A DNA stretch of 64,000 bases from Allacma fusca (GCA_947179485.1 OX359246.1:22134001-22198000); one strand, 5' to 3'. Positions 24,383 to 36,210 are shown, counted from the stretch's first letter. The notes: generated by a model not told the origin, from the letters alone. Program-made: numbers and translations.

Positions 24383-25017
24383 TACAGTAAAAATGTGATG
24401 AGTGACATTACCAATAAAATCAATTGTTTTTAGGGGGAACTTCTTCAAAAGATTTTTAGGGCTCTTGTAAAATTTGTCCTTAAATTTTCAAAGGTCATGT
24501 AAAATTTCGACTACAATTCGAACGCTTGGAAAATGTAGCCTAAATTTTGATGGTTTGTAAAACTTTACCTGCGTTTTGAAGATTTGTAAACGTTTGGCTA
24601 ATTTCTGAAGGCTCGGGAAATTTTGCGAACATTTTAAAGGGAATTGTAAAAATTGCCCTTAATTGTTAAAGGGAATTGCAGAATTTTCCCTTAAATTTTA
24701 AAGACTTCTGCCCCAAAATTTTACTCTTTGCCTCTAAATTTCCAAAGTTAGTGTAAACGTTTCCCTAAATTTTGAGTGGAAATTTTAAAGGCTAGATTGT
24801 CCCTAAATTTTCCAAACTATTGTAAGATTTTCCTTAAATTTTCAAGTTTCGGATAATTTTCTCCAAAAATTTCAAAAAACAGCTGTGCTCCTTCAAAGTC
24901 AGACCTATTGCAACCTGTTCCCTGAAATGTCAATACAATGATTTGACTTCGGACCCAGCCAGAAAGAACCCAACGGAAACAGCAAACTATAAGATTTGAG
25001 CCCATTAGTTGACTGTA
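24383..25017. mobile_element. Possible MITE-like element enclosing a degenerate array
   Basis: The left end at 24383 reads TACAGTAAAAATGTGATGAG. The right end, complement from 25017, reads TACAGTCAACTAATGGGCTC. Both carry the TA-CAGT start facing inward, but similarity beyond it is low, so the pairing is tentative. The middle (24440-24860) is a worn tandem array. Confidence 0.25.
24440..24860. repeat. Degenerate tandem array, unit about 30 bp
   Basis: Repeated variants of AAATTTTCCCTTAAATTTT with GG-GAATTGTAAAA or AAGG-TTTGTAAAA spacers. Units are much diverged but the alternation of TTGTAAAA and CCTTAAATTTT recurs about every 30-60 bp. It shares the CCCTTAAATTTT core with the arrays at 30.7-31.2 and 40.4-40.95 kb. 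Confidence 0.7.
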
Positions 25018-26284
25018 TATTTAAGACCCGAAACCGCTGACAATTTAGAATGTAATTTTTATTACACCTTCACATTCACCTGCCACCTGACTGTGCACTG
25101 CCCGTTAAAAACAGGGATACAGAGAAGTCAGTTCCCAGAAATAATTTCGGAATTTTCAATACTACAGTAATGACAGAGCAGGCCCCAACAGGAGTAACCA
25201 CACATTGGGGCCCAAATACAAGCTAAAACAAAGTCACTGGATAGTTAAATAACTATTATTACGTAAGCAGACATCCTCATAAACATTTCCTTTGGTCTCT
25301 CACTAAAGTGCCATTACCTCAACCGTCTTCCCGACGAGTGTATCTATGCATACGTATTTTGGACCCTACAAATTTACTTGTTCTTTGTACAGAAGGATAT
25401 CTTTATGTGCTCCAGCACTTGTACTTATTACAGAGGCAGTAATGTCCGTTTTTTTCCCATTCGGGTTGTTCGATTCGGTTGTCGGCACTATTTGGGTGTC
25501 ATTGTTGTGGTCATGTGCAGGTTGTGTTTTCGTCCCTGGATGATAGTACATACATAGCTTCTATAGATAAATACAGACGTACGTATAATTATTACAGCCA
25601 AGCGGAAAGAAGAGCCAGGGACGTTCGGAGGAGTCAAACTGAGAGAAAACGGTTCCAAAAACCAATCTAATCTTAAATAAAGGGGGAGGGGAAAATTCAT
25701 GTAGACAGATTACATCCATCAGACGCTCTCTCCGTTGTCTTCCCGACCAGAACCACGGAATTGTATTATCCTCCTGCCCGTGGCTATTTTATCCCTCCAC
25801 TCTTCCATGGTAACTATAGCCTCCATTTCCTTCAAATCCTCCCGACAACACTCACGTTAAACCCTGTGAGATAGGTCTGGTTTTTTACGCTAAGAATGCC
25901 CTAACTCCAGCCCAAACTCCCATAGTTTTATGTACTGTAACGAATATTTTATTCTTATTTCTCAACATCAAATTCAAAGAGTACCAGATTCTATAGCAAA
26001 AATTTCCTGTAGATATCTGTAAGGTATCTAAATTGTTCCAAATAATCCAAACATACAGATTCACATCCATACGACCTCCATAAAATTACGTTTTCAATTA
26101 GCAGCCACAACTGAAGCAGCATATTAAAAACCTTAATGTTTATAGTTTTGAGAAAAGTGAATTTAGTAAATTCATCAAAAATCGCTATATACAGTTTAAG
26201 CATGTGATGTGTTTGCTCAGGGTACGAAAATTTCGTTAAGACTTCAAGCTACTTCTTATTCAAAAATTGTAATAAATTTCTCAA
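25018..26284. other. Gene-free stretch
   Basis: Short overlapping frames on both strands around 25346-25700 show no domains. No repeat is clear. Confidence 0.45.
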
Positions 26285-26485
26285 GTGCAAACGCAGAGAC
26301 CAACTCCTGTGAATCACAGGAGACATAACTGTAATAAAGCAAAGACAGTTATTGCAAGGTCTCAGACAAGGGAACTTTACTCATTGAAAACAAAGTCTGG
26401 AAGAGTATTTAAACCCAAGAGTAATTGCCCCTTCGACTGGACTCGACTCACGTGTTTCCACGAAGGAACTGTAGAAATAGCATAG
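26285..26485 (+). pseudogene. Short peptide resembling the C-terminal end of a gypsy-type polyprotein
   Basis: Residues 36-44 (nt 26390-26416) read TKSGRVFKP. Short T-R/K-S-G-R-x-x-K-P motifs are common near the C-terminal end of Ty3/gypsy-type pol proteins. The frame ends 23 codons later. Nothing upstream looks like integrase, protease or reverse transcriptase, and no long terminal repeat was seen. If it is a relic, only the last tens of codons survive. The motif is short, so chance is a serious alternative. Confidence 0.18.
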
Positions 26486-26499
26486 AGAGTTACCCTCCG

Positions 26500-26610
26500 T
26501 AGCCATAGAGCAGTTCGCACATACACTTTGCCCATTACAGATCTAATGGGACTTTTCCCCAGTAAACACGTCCATGTACATCTGACAAACTTCGAGGCCC
26601 GCATCTCCCA
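26500..26610 (-). pseudogene. Possible zinc-finger-like scrap
   Basis: On the complement near 26569-26545 one frame reads FTGEKSH, which resembles the TGEKP linker between C2H2 fingers. It is followed after a stop by ICNGQSVCANC. Cysteines are present but not in clean C2H2 spacing. This is weak evidence, noted because similar scraps exist at 31.5 and 35.5 kb. Confidence 0.12.
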
Positions 26611-26993
26611 TTACAATGTATGTACATACTGTAATTATATACATATGTAATTACATCTGCACTCTTGTCCCTCGCAGGATCTTCCCAGACCCTCACACAA
26701 GTACTTTCTATGTGCAGGCTGCTTTGTACAGTGCCAGGATGCTAAAATCTCATCCCTGTTTGATGCTCTGTTTTCTTAAAAATTTGTCAAAAATATTTGG
26801 CAATAAAAATGAAATGATAGTGGGCTCTGTTAATTTTGCAATCCTTGGGAGGAACATTAATTGAAGATTGTGTACCTCTCCGAGTGGATTGTATAAAGGG
26901 AGTGGGCTGTAGTTACTCCGTAGTGTATCAGGCTGCATAAAATGCGCATATCCAAAAAACTCATCAGGGCTGACGAGCATGAGGACGTTGGGA

Positions 26994-27028
26994 TAGAGAG
27001 AGAGAGAGAGGGAGAGAGAGAGAGGAAA
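26994..27028. repeat. (GA)n microsatellite
   Basis: An imperfect GA run. On the complement it yields the Ser/Leu-rich frame at 26857-27054. Confidence 0.92.
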
Positions 27029-27807
27029 AGAGAGACAGAGTAATGTAAATACATGGGCTATGAAGCCTTCTCGGAAAGTTTTAAAGGATTCTTTACGAGA
27101 GGATTGTTCAGTTTTAAAGGGTGTATTACACCACCAAAGGGGGCCATATATCCTGGAACAATCTTGTTGTGCAATATGAGCATCTTCTTAAGGAATTCTC
27201 CTAACCATGATGATCTCCGATGTTTCCCAGACTCTGTGTTTTTCCCCACACAGCCCATGCATTTTGAGGCTCTGAGGAGAAACGGAGCGAAGAAGGGAAA
27301 ATTATAGTGCGGGAATTCTCTAACACACAGGACAGAGCTCAAAGATTCTACACTACATACAAATAGGTCCTATCTTCTAGTATAGGCTTCAAACTCATTG
27401 TAGATAGTCATAGTAGAGTGTGATATACACAGAGAGAGAGGGTAGTGAAGAGCCCTTCTTTTTACGAGCTTCACTAAATTGGCTGGTGATTTCGAATTTC
27501 CATCCAACTGGGTCTCCCTTGGCATGGCACTATACCTCGGAAGGAGAAACAAGGAAAATAATTCTCCTCCGTACTGCATAGTTCTGGAGTCCTGTACTTT
27601 CGTATATGCATATGCCTATCTTCTGACTCCACCAAAAAACTCCAGAAGTCTTCAACTTTTTCCCAATTCATCTGTCAAAGGGAAGGAGAGCAGGAAGGAG
27701 GAGGTTTTTAAGGCTTTCGGATATGTGTCGAGCATTGAGGAGCGTCCATGTCGAAACTCACTCCAGAAGTCTTCCCCACTCCAGACCTCCTTCCTCTCTG
27801 GAGTGCT
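27029..27807. other. Gene-free stretch with a 134-codon frame of unknown meaning
   Basis: The plus-strand frame 27479-27883 is long for this window outside arrays, but it has no domain, starts without context and runs through the family terminus at 27808. I do not call it a gene. Confidence 0.4.
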
Positions 27808-27845
27808 TACAGTCAAGGCCCGTTATAAAAACCTCTCTGAGAACT
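27808..27845 (+). repeat. TA-CAGT family terminus
   Basis: TACAGTCAAGGCCCGTTATA followed by AAAACCTCTCTGAGAAC: the CAGTC start and the GTTATAA block are spaced as in the other copies. Confidence 0.5.
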
Positions 27846-30340
27846 TCTTCACAATCATCCCAATTTTTCATAAATGGGTTTAAATCCTTAAATTTCCACA
27901 CTGTTTACAACTGACCTGGGATAAAACTTCCTTTACATTGATTTTGCTACATACATATTTTTCCCAATACAAAACATACCCCAGAATGTACCACAAACGT
28001 AGATTACAAAAATTACTTGTAAACTTTTAGCATAAAATCAGCACAATCTTCCTTTTCCCTTTGAACTCATTTGTAAATTTTTTTTTCCCTGAACAAATAT
28101 AATAATACAAATACTATCGAAACTTCCGCTTCCTCCCTCATCGCCCAATCTGCATCTCCCCAGTTACATCCTGCCTCCTGAGAACTTCGCAAAATTAAGG
28201 CTCCGGCTATCACAGCTCAAGCTACACACATTCCTATGAATCATATAGGTCTGTGGTTGGCAAAGCCCAGTTTTTTCCCGTAATTTGTATTAATCCCATT
28301 TGAAAGTTACAAATGACTTTTAAATCATATAATCACCTCATGTGTTGTACTTATTAAAGCGATGATTGCCTTTCTTAAATATCTCACCGTTATTTCCCCC
28401 TCAGGTTCTACCCAAGCTCTTTTACAATATTTACCTTAATTTTTTAAAACATCCATTTCCTTTTTTTCCCGCCACCCGCAAGAATTGATCCCGAACTTAA
28501 GGAACGCTCGGGTAAATTCTGAAATAACGTCTGTTCAAAGTCTGTAAATAGTTTCCGGTAAAACTTCCGAACAAAATAGCGTTCCGACAATTTTCCCCAA
28601 TTTTAATAAATCGAAATTTTCAAACGGAATTGTTCACACCTTGTTTTTGACGTGTTTGAGACGTTTTCTTACAGGAAGAGATAAAATCTTCAAAAGATTG
28701 CCTATAACTGGTCAATTTTTCCTGGGGCTTTCAAGTATCCGGGGAGGAAATGGGTCCTATACATTTTACTATAATTATTACTTATTTTTATTATTTTTGT
28801 TTTGTTTTTTATTTCTACACAATTGAATACCCTGACTTGTGTTGTGGATATTGGGAGTTGTCGTGCGGGAGGATTTGCGTGTGGGGATGATCAGCACTGG
28901 TGTGTAAAAAGTGTATGGTGTGTGTGTGTGTTGTGAAAAGAAAACCCACACTCTCACACATTATCCCGGACCCATTTGACAACAAATGGTAATAATTCTT
29001 TGACATAACAGGAAGTGCCAGTGTTACTTATACATTGGGCTTTTTTTCTTTTTAGAGGGGCTTGAGGCTCTTTTCTTCTCCCACACGATATACATAGCAC
29101 ATAACAAACAGAGGCTATGTACATATGTCCCTACAAATTGTACTCCTTGAGTATATTTTCAGACACATTTTTAGGCTCTGAAGGATTTCCTTTAGAAATA
29201 TAGCACTACGGATTTTTTCTATTTATCTGCATATGTACATATGTATGTACGTACTGTATGAGGATACCCAGCGTATTTCCCATTCCCTTTCTTACAATTA
29301 GTACTGAGGAAGAATAGGGGAACACACACAACCTTAACTCAGCTCCAGAGATACATGTGGGTAAGGAGCATTGAATAAAATGCAGGGATTGGAATGCGTC
29401 CTTTTTCCCTACGTTGAGTGAAAGAAACCTTTGGAGAGTTTTACGTTCAACGAACAGTTGTTAGTAATTTCTCATTCATTTCAATTTTTTCTCCTCCTCT
29501 TCCTCTTTTTAATCCTCCTCCTCCTCCTCTCAAATTTCTAATAGGAATTCCATACAAATTGCCAGGCCTGAGATATAGTTTTTAAAATTTATTAATAATT
29601 AGTAAAAATAAAAGAATTTATTTTATTTTTATTTTGCCAGAGTAAGTACAGTGTATGTATTTTTATGCGTGTAAGGATATGTGTAAGGGTTAAAAAAGAA
29701 AGGACAGGAATAAAAGTCATATCATTGGGAATGAACAATTATTTGCCGGAGATTATCTCAGCCCAACATCCACTCATTCCATTAACTCCCGCTGACTCCC
29801 TGCCAAGGAATGGGCCCCAGACCTCGATGTATTTTATGGATGTACATAACAAATATGAAAAAGTCATCCTGTTAATAACAAACAAGCCGTAAGAAAAGAG
29901 AGAGAGAGAGAAAAAAAAAAGAATGAAGAGTCAAGAAGGAATATAGCCAGAGGAGATTCTCTTCCTCATGTGGACTTGTATCTACCTGTGGATGCATGCA
30001 TGTATGTACATATGTACATGTGGATACTCATTCGGGGCCATAAAGATGAAGTCACAAGTCACTCGGACGGTGGAAGAATTAATTTGAGCCCCACAATCCC
30101 ACCAGTGGGCTAAAAGGAGTCGGGAAAGTGTGCAGAATGGAAGAGGAATGGTCCTTATCATAAATGTATTTGAATACAATACAAACTAAATATAAGAGTT
30201 GCTCTTTGAAGTTGAGAATTCTCGTGCAAAATGCGGCAGTTCAAGTTTGAGTAATGAAATTGGACGGTGCTGTATAGTTCTTTGGGAAATGTAGAGTGTT
30301 GAGTAAATATTAGGCTTATGGAAGAATTATGTTGAGAGAG
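27846..30340. other. Gene-free stretch
   Basis: AT-rich DNA with a TG-rich tract at 28917-28932, a GA run at 29898-29910, (CTC)n-like sequence at 29493-29530, and CATATGTACATATG-type palindromes at 29229-29252 and 29995-30020. No gene or RNA was recognised. Confidence 0.45.
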
Positions 30341-30379
30341 GATTTGAACAGGGGGTGGTTATAGTGAGAGGGGACTGTG
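30341..30379 (-). repeat. TA-CAGT family terminus
   Basis: The complement reads CCACAGTCCCCTCTCACTAT, then AACCACCCCCTGTTCAAATC. It aligns with the family through CACAGTC, CTATAACCA and CCCCCT, although the outermost TA is CC here. Confidence 0.5.
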
Positions 30380-30558
30380 GATTGTAATTCCCTTGAACGC
30401 GACTTGCATTCTAAACAGTTACAGATTTTATTCCTGACCAGAAATAAATGTTTGATATTTGATTGAAATTATTGTGTGGAGCTGTTGCCAATATGGTGTC
30501 TATGTAGGAGCTGAGCAGGGATTTGTGTGGAGGTACATATGTACATTTGATGGTTTTG

Positions 30559-31363
30559 TACAGTTGGTTGTTGATGGGATGGAGACTTTCAAAAGGGATT
30601 TGTTTCCTTGGGAAATTGTTTGAAGAGATTCCTGCTTCAAAACAATTTTAAATTTTGGGAAGTTTGGATTTTTGAGTAATTTCTAATTTTAAGGGTAAAT
30701 TTAAACTACATTTAAGGGTAAATATAAGGGTGGTAACTATACCGCAAATTTAAGGGCAAATTTAAGGTAAATTTAGGGTGGTAAATTTACCGCAGATTTA
30801 AAAGGGCAAATTTAAGGGCAAATTTAAGGGCAAACTTAAGGGTAAATTTAAGGGCAAATTTAAGGGCAAATTTAAGGGTAAATTTAAGGGTAAACTTAGG
30901 GTAAATTTAAGGGTAAATTTAAGGTTAAATTTAAGGTAAATTTAGGGTGGTAAATTTACCGCAAATTTAAAAGGGCAAATTTAAGGGCAAACTTAAGGGC
31001 AAATTTAAGGGCAAATTTAAGGGTAAATTTAAGGGTAAACTTAGGGTAAATTTAAGTGTAAATTTAAGGGCAAATTTAAGAGTAAATTTAAGGTAAATTT
31101 AAGAGTAAATTTATGGTAAATCTATGGTAAATTTAAAGTAAATCTATGGTAAATTTAAAGTAAATTTATGGTAAATTTATGGTAAATTTATGGGTAATTT
31201 TAAAGTTAATTTAATGGTTAATTTAATGGTAATTTTAAAGTTAATTTAATGGTTAATTTAATGGTAACTTTAAGGGCAACTTTAATAATGATTCTGGGGC
31301 TTTTTAAACACCAGATAGTAGTAACAATTTTTAGGTTGGATGTTATAAAATGGAGTCATTGTA
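30559..31363. mobile_element. MITE-like element enclosing a 12-bp minisatellite
   Basis: The left end reads TACAGTTGGTTGTTGATGGG at 30559. The right end, complement from 31363, reads TACAATGACTCCATTTTATA then ACATCCAACC, which keeps the family's TTATAACA block. TA flanks both ends. The left arm is diverged, so the pairing rests on the orientation, the TA and the right arm. The array occupies about two thirds of the interior. Confidence 0.4.
30690..31280. repeat. Minisatellite, 12-bp unit with an approximately 170-bp higher-order repeat
   Basis: The unit is GGGTAAATTTAA / GGGCAAATTTAA. A block opening with GGTGGTAAATTTACCGCA recurs at about 30777 and 30947 (170 bp apart), with a related, changed copy at 30729. 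GGTAAATTTACC in that block is a perfect palindrome. The tail (31090-31280) degrades to AAATTTATGGT and AATTTAATGGTT. Read on the complement, the core is TTTGCCCTTAAATTT, as in the 40.5-kb array. Confidence 0.92.
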
Positions 31364-32216
31364 TACGGTTCGTATTACCTCAAGAAAAATGTCCGCTCAC
31401 AAATTAGAGCCATCGGAGGATGCACCTTTTTTTGCAAAGAAAATGCAAATCTTGTGAATTTTCTACACTGCCCATATTTTTCCCCCGTATGTATTCCTAC
31501 TTGCTCAAATATGTACTCACCAGTAATTCCTCGACGGTATGCTCCTACCTGGATGGAACTGCACACATGAAAATGTTTATTGTAAGTATATACGTATGGG
31601 AAATCCCATTAACTTAAAAATTATGGACGGGAGTAGCAAACTTTAAAGGAATAAATCGAAGACTAAGGTGAGGCTTTGATTCAACCCTTTTCGACGTTTG
31701 ACCGACGCATAGAAAAACGAGTACACACTCTAATAGTACAATGTCCATACGTATATACAAATCATATTACAAGGAATTGACAATATATTTTATTTGTTTT
31801 CCCTCCGGGCGGAAGTACGACCAAAAAGTAATAACTTGAATGGAGTAAAGAGCTCGTGAATGGAAATATTTTTCCTCCTCTCCGTCCTCCATTAAATATT
31901 ATTTTAACTGTTTTATTTCCCACTATAGTAGTCGGGCGGTTTATTAGTATTCCTAAAACGTCCAAGTCCTGAATTTCCACGGAATGTACCGGTTAATTTA
32001 AGGCCCAATACGCGCACGGAGCCCAATCCAAAACAGATACAATTCTTTATTTGCAGGGGAAAAACTTGGTGAATAGCATTTTTAATTCTTATTTCAAGTC
32101 ATGCACATTACGAATTTATTATTGGATTGGGACGAGCCCAATTTTAATTCTTCAGGCAAATACGCTCCATATTAGAATAAATTAGTCTTCTCTGGGTTTA
32201 CAAGTTTAGATACGTT
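31364..32216. other. Gene-free stretch apart from a zinc-finger-like scrap
   Basis: Apart from the minus-strand relic at 31375-31566 there is no coding or repeat signal. A 72-codon minus-strand frame at 31762-31980 shows no domain. Confidence 0.45.
31375..31566 (-). pseudogene. Decayed C2H2 zinc-finger fragment
   Basis: Residues 25-49 read GIHTGEKYGQC and then RKFTRFAFSLQKKVH. H-T-G-E-K is the conserved linker between C2H2 fingers. It is followed by a Cys, aromatic residues, a Ser-Leu pair and a His, in roughly the order of a finger. The second Cys and the final His are absent. The preceding residues (YRRGITGEYIF) could be another worn linker. I regard it as a pseudogenic scrap. Confidence 0.3.
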
Positions 32217-32240
32217 TACAGTATTCTTTGAGAATTTTTC
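32217..32240 (+). repeat. Weak TA-CAGT terminus before the 32-kb array
   Basis: TACAGTATTCTTTGAGAATT faces the array 65 bp downstream. Only the first six bases match strongly, so this may be chance. Confidence 0.2.
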
Positions 32241-32284
32241 TGCAGGAAGGTAATTACATTATTTCTAAATTTGCTATTTAAGCA

Positions 32285-32550
32285 ATGTTAATTTCGTCTC
32301 CCATAACCCCAGTGTTATTTGGTCTCCCATTCCCCCAGTGTTAATTGTCTCTCAAATTCCCCCAATTTTAATTGTATCTCAAATTTCCCCAATTTTAATT
32401 GTGTCTCACATTCCCCCAATTTTAATTGTATCTCAAATTTCCCCAATTTTAATTGTGTCTCACATTTCCCCAATTTTAATTGTATCTCAAATTTCCCCAA
32501 TTTTAATTGTGTCTCAAATTCCCCCAATTTTAATTGTGTCTCACTTCCCC
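32285..32550. repeat. Minisatellite, 27-bp unit
   Basis: About nine copies of TCTCAAATTTCCCCAATTTT plus AATTGTA. Copies alternate between TCTCAAATTT...GTA and TCTCACATTC...GTG forms, giving a 54-bp double unit in the middle. The 27-bp period explains the 70-112 codon frames on both strands. Confidence 0.94.
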
Positions 32551-32663
32551 AAAACGAATTTTTGTTCCCTAAACTTCCTCATCATATCATTACAACACTA
32601 AAATTTTGGCTACTTTCGGAACTCCTCTTTCAAAGACAGCTCACTTCCCGCCCATAATTTGCT

Positions 32664-32695
<32 letters not shown>

Positions 32696-33020
32696 CACCT
32701 AAAGCACACAATGCAAGGTAAAATTCCCTATCAAAAAAAGGATCCCAGCTGAGAACCAGGGAAGATTCGGCATCCCAACCCAAATAGACACTTCCTAATA
32801 TAAACATTGTTATCCTCATTGGGGTCCTCCTTTCTAAAATAGTTTCCTCATTCCATGTGTATTCAGTCCATGGTGGAGACTAACTCTATAAAATACCCCT
32901 GTCAAAAAACATTCTCTCTCAAATAAAAATTGTTATTTTCAAAAATTACCCTTCCTCAAAAATTTTCCCCAAATTTAATTTTTCTCAAAAAATGTATTCA
33001 ATGAAATTCCTTAATTCCTG
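32551..33020. other. Gene-free stretch with a CA microsatellite
   Basis: Holds the (AC)n run at 32663-32697. Otherwise AT-rich and featureless. Confidence 0.5.
32663..32697. repeat. (AC)n microsatellite
   Basis: About seventeen AC dinucleotides with one GC interruption. Confidence 0.95.
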
Positions 33021-33061
33021 GTTATTTTCCAAGGGTGCTGTTCTATCAAGGGCGCTCTGTA
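33021..33061 (-). repeat. TA-CAGT family terminus
   Basis: The complement from 33061 reads TACAGAGCGCCCTTGATAGA, then ACAGCACCCTTGGAAAAT. It matches the family in TACAG, ATAGAACAGC and CCCTTGAAAAT. Confidence 0.5.
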
Positions 33062-34230
33062 AAACCAGCAGATTTGGTTGGTTCCATCTTGAGATGCTGA
33101 AATCGTGATGGCTCTTACACAAACCCATAAAGTGTCATTCCCAAATCAAATCACTGATGACCTCTTGAGATGATCTTTGTGAATCTACATCTTTTAATAT
33201 ATCGACCAGGTTCAAATCTACAGTTGGTTCAATCACACTCACACACACACACAAAAATCTATATTGCTTCTTTACAATTGTAACTGTATTTTTTACACGC
33301 TCGGGATCCAAATCTTCCTAACACATTGTGCAGATGAACTACTGCCACAAAAACTGCCCCTCAAAAATTCCAACCGCACTGCCGGATATTGGGCTCAAAA
33401 TTTTCTACAGTTGACTATTTTCATAAAGGCATCCTCCGCCCCTAAAATTTTATGCCAACTAAAATCCCATTAAAATTTCAAAGCAAAGAAACCTTAAAAT
33501 TTCTTTAAAATTTTTAAAGGCAAAAATTTGAAAAAATTTTGTAATTTTTTGAAAAACATTTTTGGTCTTGTATAATATGAGCGTACTGTATATGGTTTGC
33601 ATTCATGCAACAAATTTTTGCTCTGATTTCTTAAGTGTTGGCTTCAAATTTGACAGTTGATTTTTTAAACGGAGGATTTTGTGGAGAGTTTTATAAAAAA
33701 ATGCCCTCAAAATTTAAACCCTTTTTTATGCTTATGCCTAACATTGGGAATATTCTGAGGGATATGGATTTTAATACATGTGTGGTAAAGGCATTATGGT
33801 AAGCAGAGGCTGTGCATACGATAAATACGCTAACGGGACTGCTCTCAAGTTTCTAATCGAGCCCATCAAAAAATCACAATGCTTTTGTATATCTGCGTGT
33901 ATGCAGTCAAATGGTTTTTTTTGTATGGGCTTTTGTCCCTTTGTACGTATTAACTATCCTTGTGGTTTTCTGTGCACTTGCTTCCAGTCTCCGATCTCTG
34001 AGTGACTCAGTCACTCACTCATTCCTGTCTATGTAGATGTTGGAGCCACGCACACACACACACACAAGTGTTTCGTAATAAGTTTTTGATCCCATACACC
34101 CGGTCAGATGAGAGGGACTGATGCTTGTTTTCAGTAGTCCTATTGTTGTCACGTATGCAAATTAAAATGCATGTAGTGCAAGGAAATTTACAAGGAACAA
34201 CTTGAGTAATAAATTTTTGTGGATGAAAGG
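33062..34230. other. Gene-free stretch
   Basis: Contains a CA run (34051-34067) and a Cys-rich 75-codon frame at 33778-34005 (MCGKGIMVSRGCAYDK at its start) that I cannot assign. No gene is supported. Confidence 0.4.
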
Positions 34231-35060
34231 TCCCCCTAAATGTTTCCCTTTGCCCTGTGTAACTCTCTAAAATTCATATTTTCTTTAAAAAAAAAATTCA
34301 AAACCCTGAAAACAAATTACAGGATTTTAGCGTTATTTTACCCTTTTTTTGACCCAGGTCAAGATTCCAGGTCACATTACTAGGGGTCAAGTAAAAATAT
34401 TTGAATATGTTTTAAAACAAAAAGCACTTTAGAGGGATAATGTGACACTTTTTTAAATTCTAAAAAACATAACTTTTTTATTTTGTTGATGCATTTGACC
34501 CCTGTGACCTCAGGTCATTCAATTTGACATAAAGTTGACCTTAAATTCACATTTTTAAGTACCACAAAATTGGGAAAATACACTTTTTTGTAAAGAATTT
34601 AGTTGTTAATTCATACAATTAGGACAATTGCAAAGGCATTTATACATTTGACCCCTGTGACCTCAAGTAACTGAATGTGACCTTTAGATCAATCGTAAAT
34701 TCTTATTTAAATGCAGAACATCGTTAAAGGGCCCTGTGCGACATGTGCTTAAAATTTGTATAGTTGCAAAGGATTTTGAAAATTTGACCCCATGACCTTG
34801 AGTAGTTAAATTTGACCTTTAGGTCAATGGTAAAATTTACGAATTTGCTCAATATTAGGAAAACTTGTTGTGGAAAAATTCCCTATAAAGAATTTAGCTT
34901 AGTTTAATTTACAATTAAAAAATTCTAAAGGATTTAGACATTTGACCCGCCCCGCCCTGTGACCTTTAAAACTGACCTGAGGTCAATAAAGTTAAATTAC
35001 GAAAAATAGCAAAAAGAATTTTCTACAAACTGGGGGAATCGAAATTTTTAAAAAGATAGG
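34230..35060. repeat. Copy of the GACC/AGGTCA fold-back family
   Basis: One left-oriented piece (TTGACCCAGGTCAAGATTCC, about 34349-34395) is followed by four right-oriented pieces at about 34494, 34648, 34783 and 34941. Each begins near CATTTGACCCCTGTGACC and contains paired TGACCT / AGGTCA sequences, at steps of 135-160 bp. It ends with CTACAAACTGGGGGAATC (35026-35043), as does the better copy at 60.7 kb. Palindromes TGACCTCAGGTCA (34505-34517) and TGACCTGAGGTCA (34973-34985) are visible. No coding content. Confidence 0.7.
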
Positions 35061-36210
35061 GGGCTTTGAATGGTAACGATCACCCCGAATGAAGTTATGT
35101 GGAGATTTGTTCCTTGGGCTGCTGTAATAATTTCCCCTGCATTTGTACCTATACAAAATTTGCTCTATAGCCCTATTGTACTCCTCTGCTACAGATTCCA
35201 CCCTATACGGACATATATAGTAGGTCAAGCCATGTGTGTTTTCCTAATCTGGGGTTAAGATCAGGAAGAAGGTGAACATTGACAGGAGTCAATTGGCAGG
35301 AGAATTTGTTTGAAAAATTCATTAGGATTAGTAGCCATACAGACAGAGAGAGAGATCAAGGGACAAAGATATGCACGCTCACTATACACACGTCCTACAT
35401 GGAACAATCTATACTCAATTTGATGCGGAATCCCACCAGTGGAACATGTTCTGTAACACCATTCAAGTCGTTACTCACGAGGGAAAAAAGACTTGGACTC
35501 TGGGGAATCTCTTGTTAAAAATTATGGGACGCTCCCAAGTCTCAGCTTCTTATCACATGCGAAAACATTTGTAGACAATTTAAAGACACACGCACTTTCC
35601 TTCGCCCATAATCCCAATAAAATTCTCCTCACAAAATTTACTCGAGCAATTTTGATAACAAAAAGAGCATTGACTCTTCAAAAAATACGAATTTCTCGCA
35701 TTACCCCAATTTTAAAGCTCATTTTCCCCTAAATTTCCACCTGCCCCAAATATTTGTCATCAAATCTGCGGGCACATCCTGAAAAATGAATCAACTCTGA
35801 GTAATACCAAAGTGTGAAAAAGGATGATTCATTTCAAAGGAAGAGGTAATCGCCGAGATTAGGTAATTTGCATCGGAAGGAAATTCGATTAGGAACTCAA
35901 ATATTGGTTCCGGCCTGATTGTTAGATTTCCGAAGCTTTGGGGCAAACTGGGACTAAGTGGAAAAATAAATAAGAGGAAGGAAGGGCGTTTTTGTCCGCC
36001 CTCAACAATCACTCATCAACTCTCGAGGAATGACCGCAAATGTCATTCGTCATCGATTAACCCTTTTGAAGAATAATCTACAGTGCCTTCGATGAATGCA
36101 AGATCCTCTGAAAGAGAATTGAATTTTGAGATTGAATTTTGTTCGAGTAGTTTCTAAATGTAAAATTTTACTGATTGGGGCAAACTGAGAAAATTTGTAA
36201 AAAAAAGGGT
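35061..36210. other. Gene-free stretch apart from a zinc-finger-like scrap
   Basis: Apart from 35371-35574, no signal. A GA-rich tract at 35343-35354 is short. Confidence 0.45.
35371..35574 (+). pseudogene. Decayed C2H2 zinc-finger fragment
   Basis: Residues 35-66 run THEGKKTWTLGNLLLK then IMGRSQVSASYHMRKH. This is the layout of an inter-finger linker (H-x-G-K/E-K), a finger whose two cysteines have become leucines (TLGNLL where C-x-x-C would stand), and an intact helix end H-M-R-K-H. A stop follows one codon later. It is the most finger-like of the four scraps, but broken. Frames around it do not continue the domain. Confidence 0.35.

Noticed and set aside
27479-27883. 134-codon plus-strand frame as a possible gene
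   Set aside because: No domain, overlaps competing frames and the dispersed terminus at 27808, and no splice or start context stands out.
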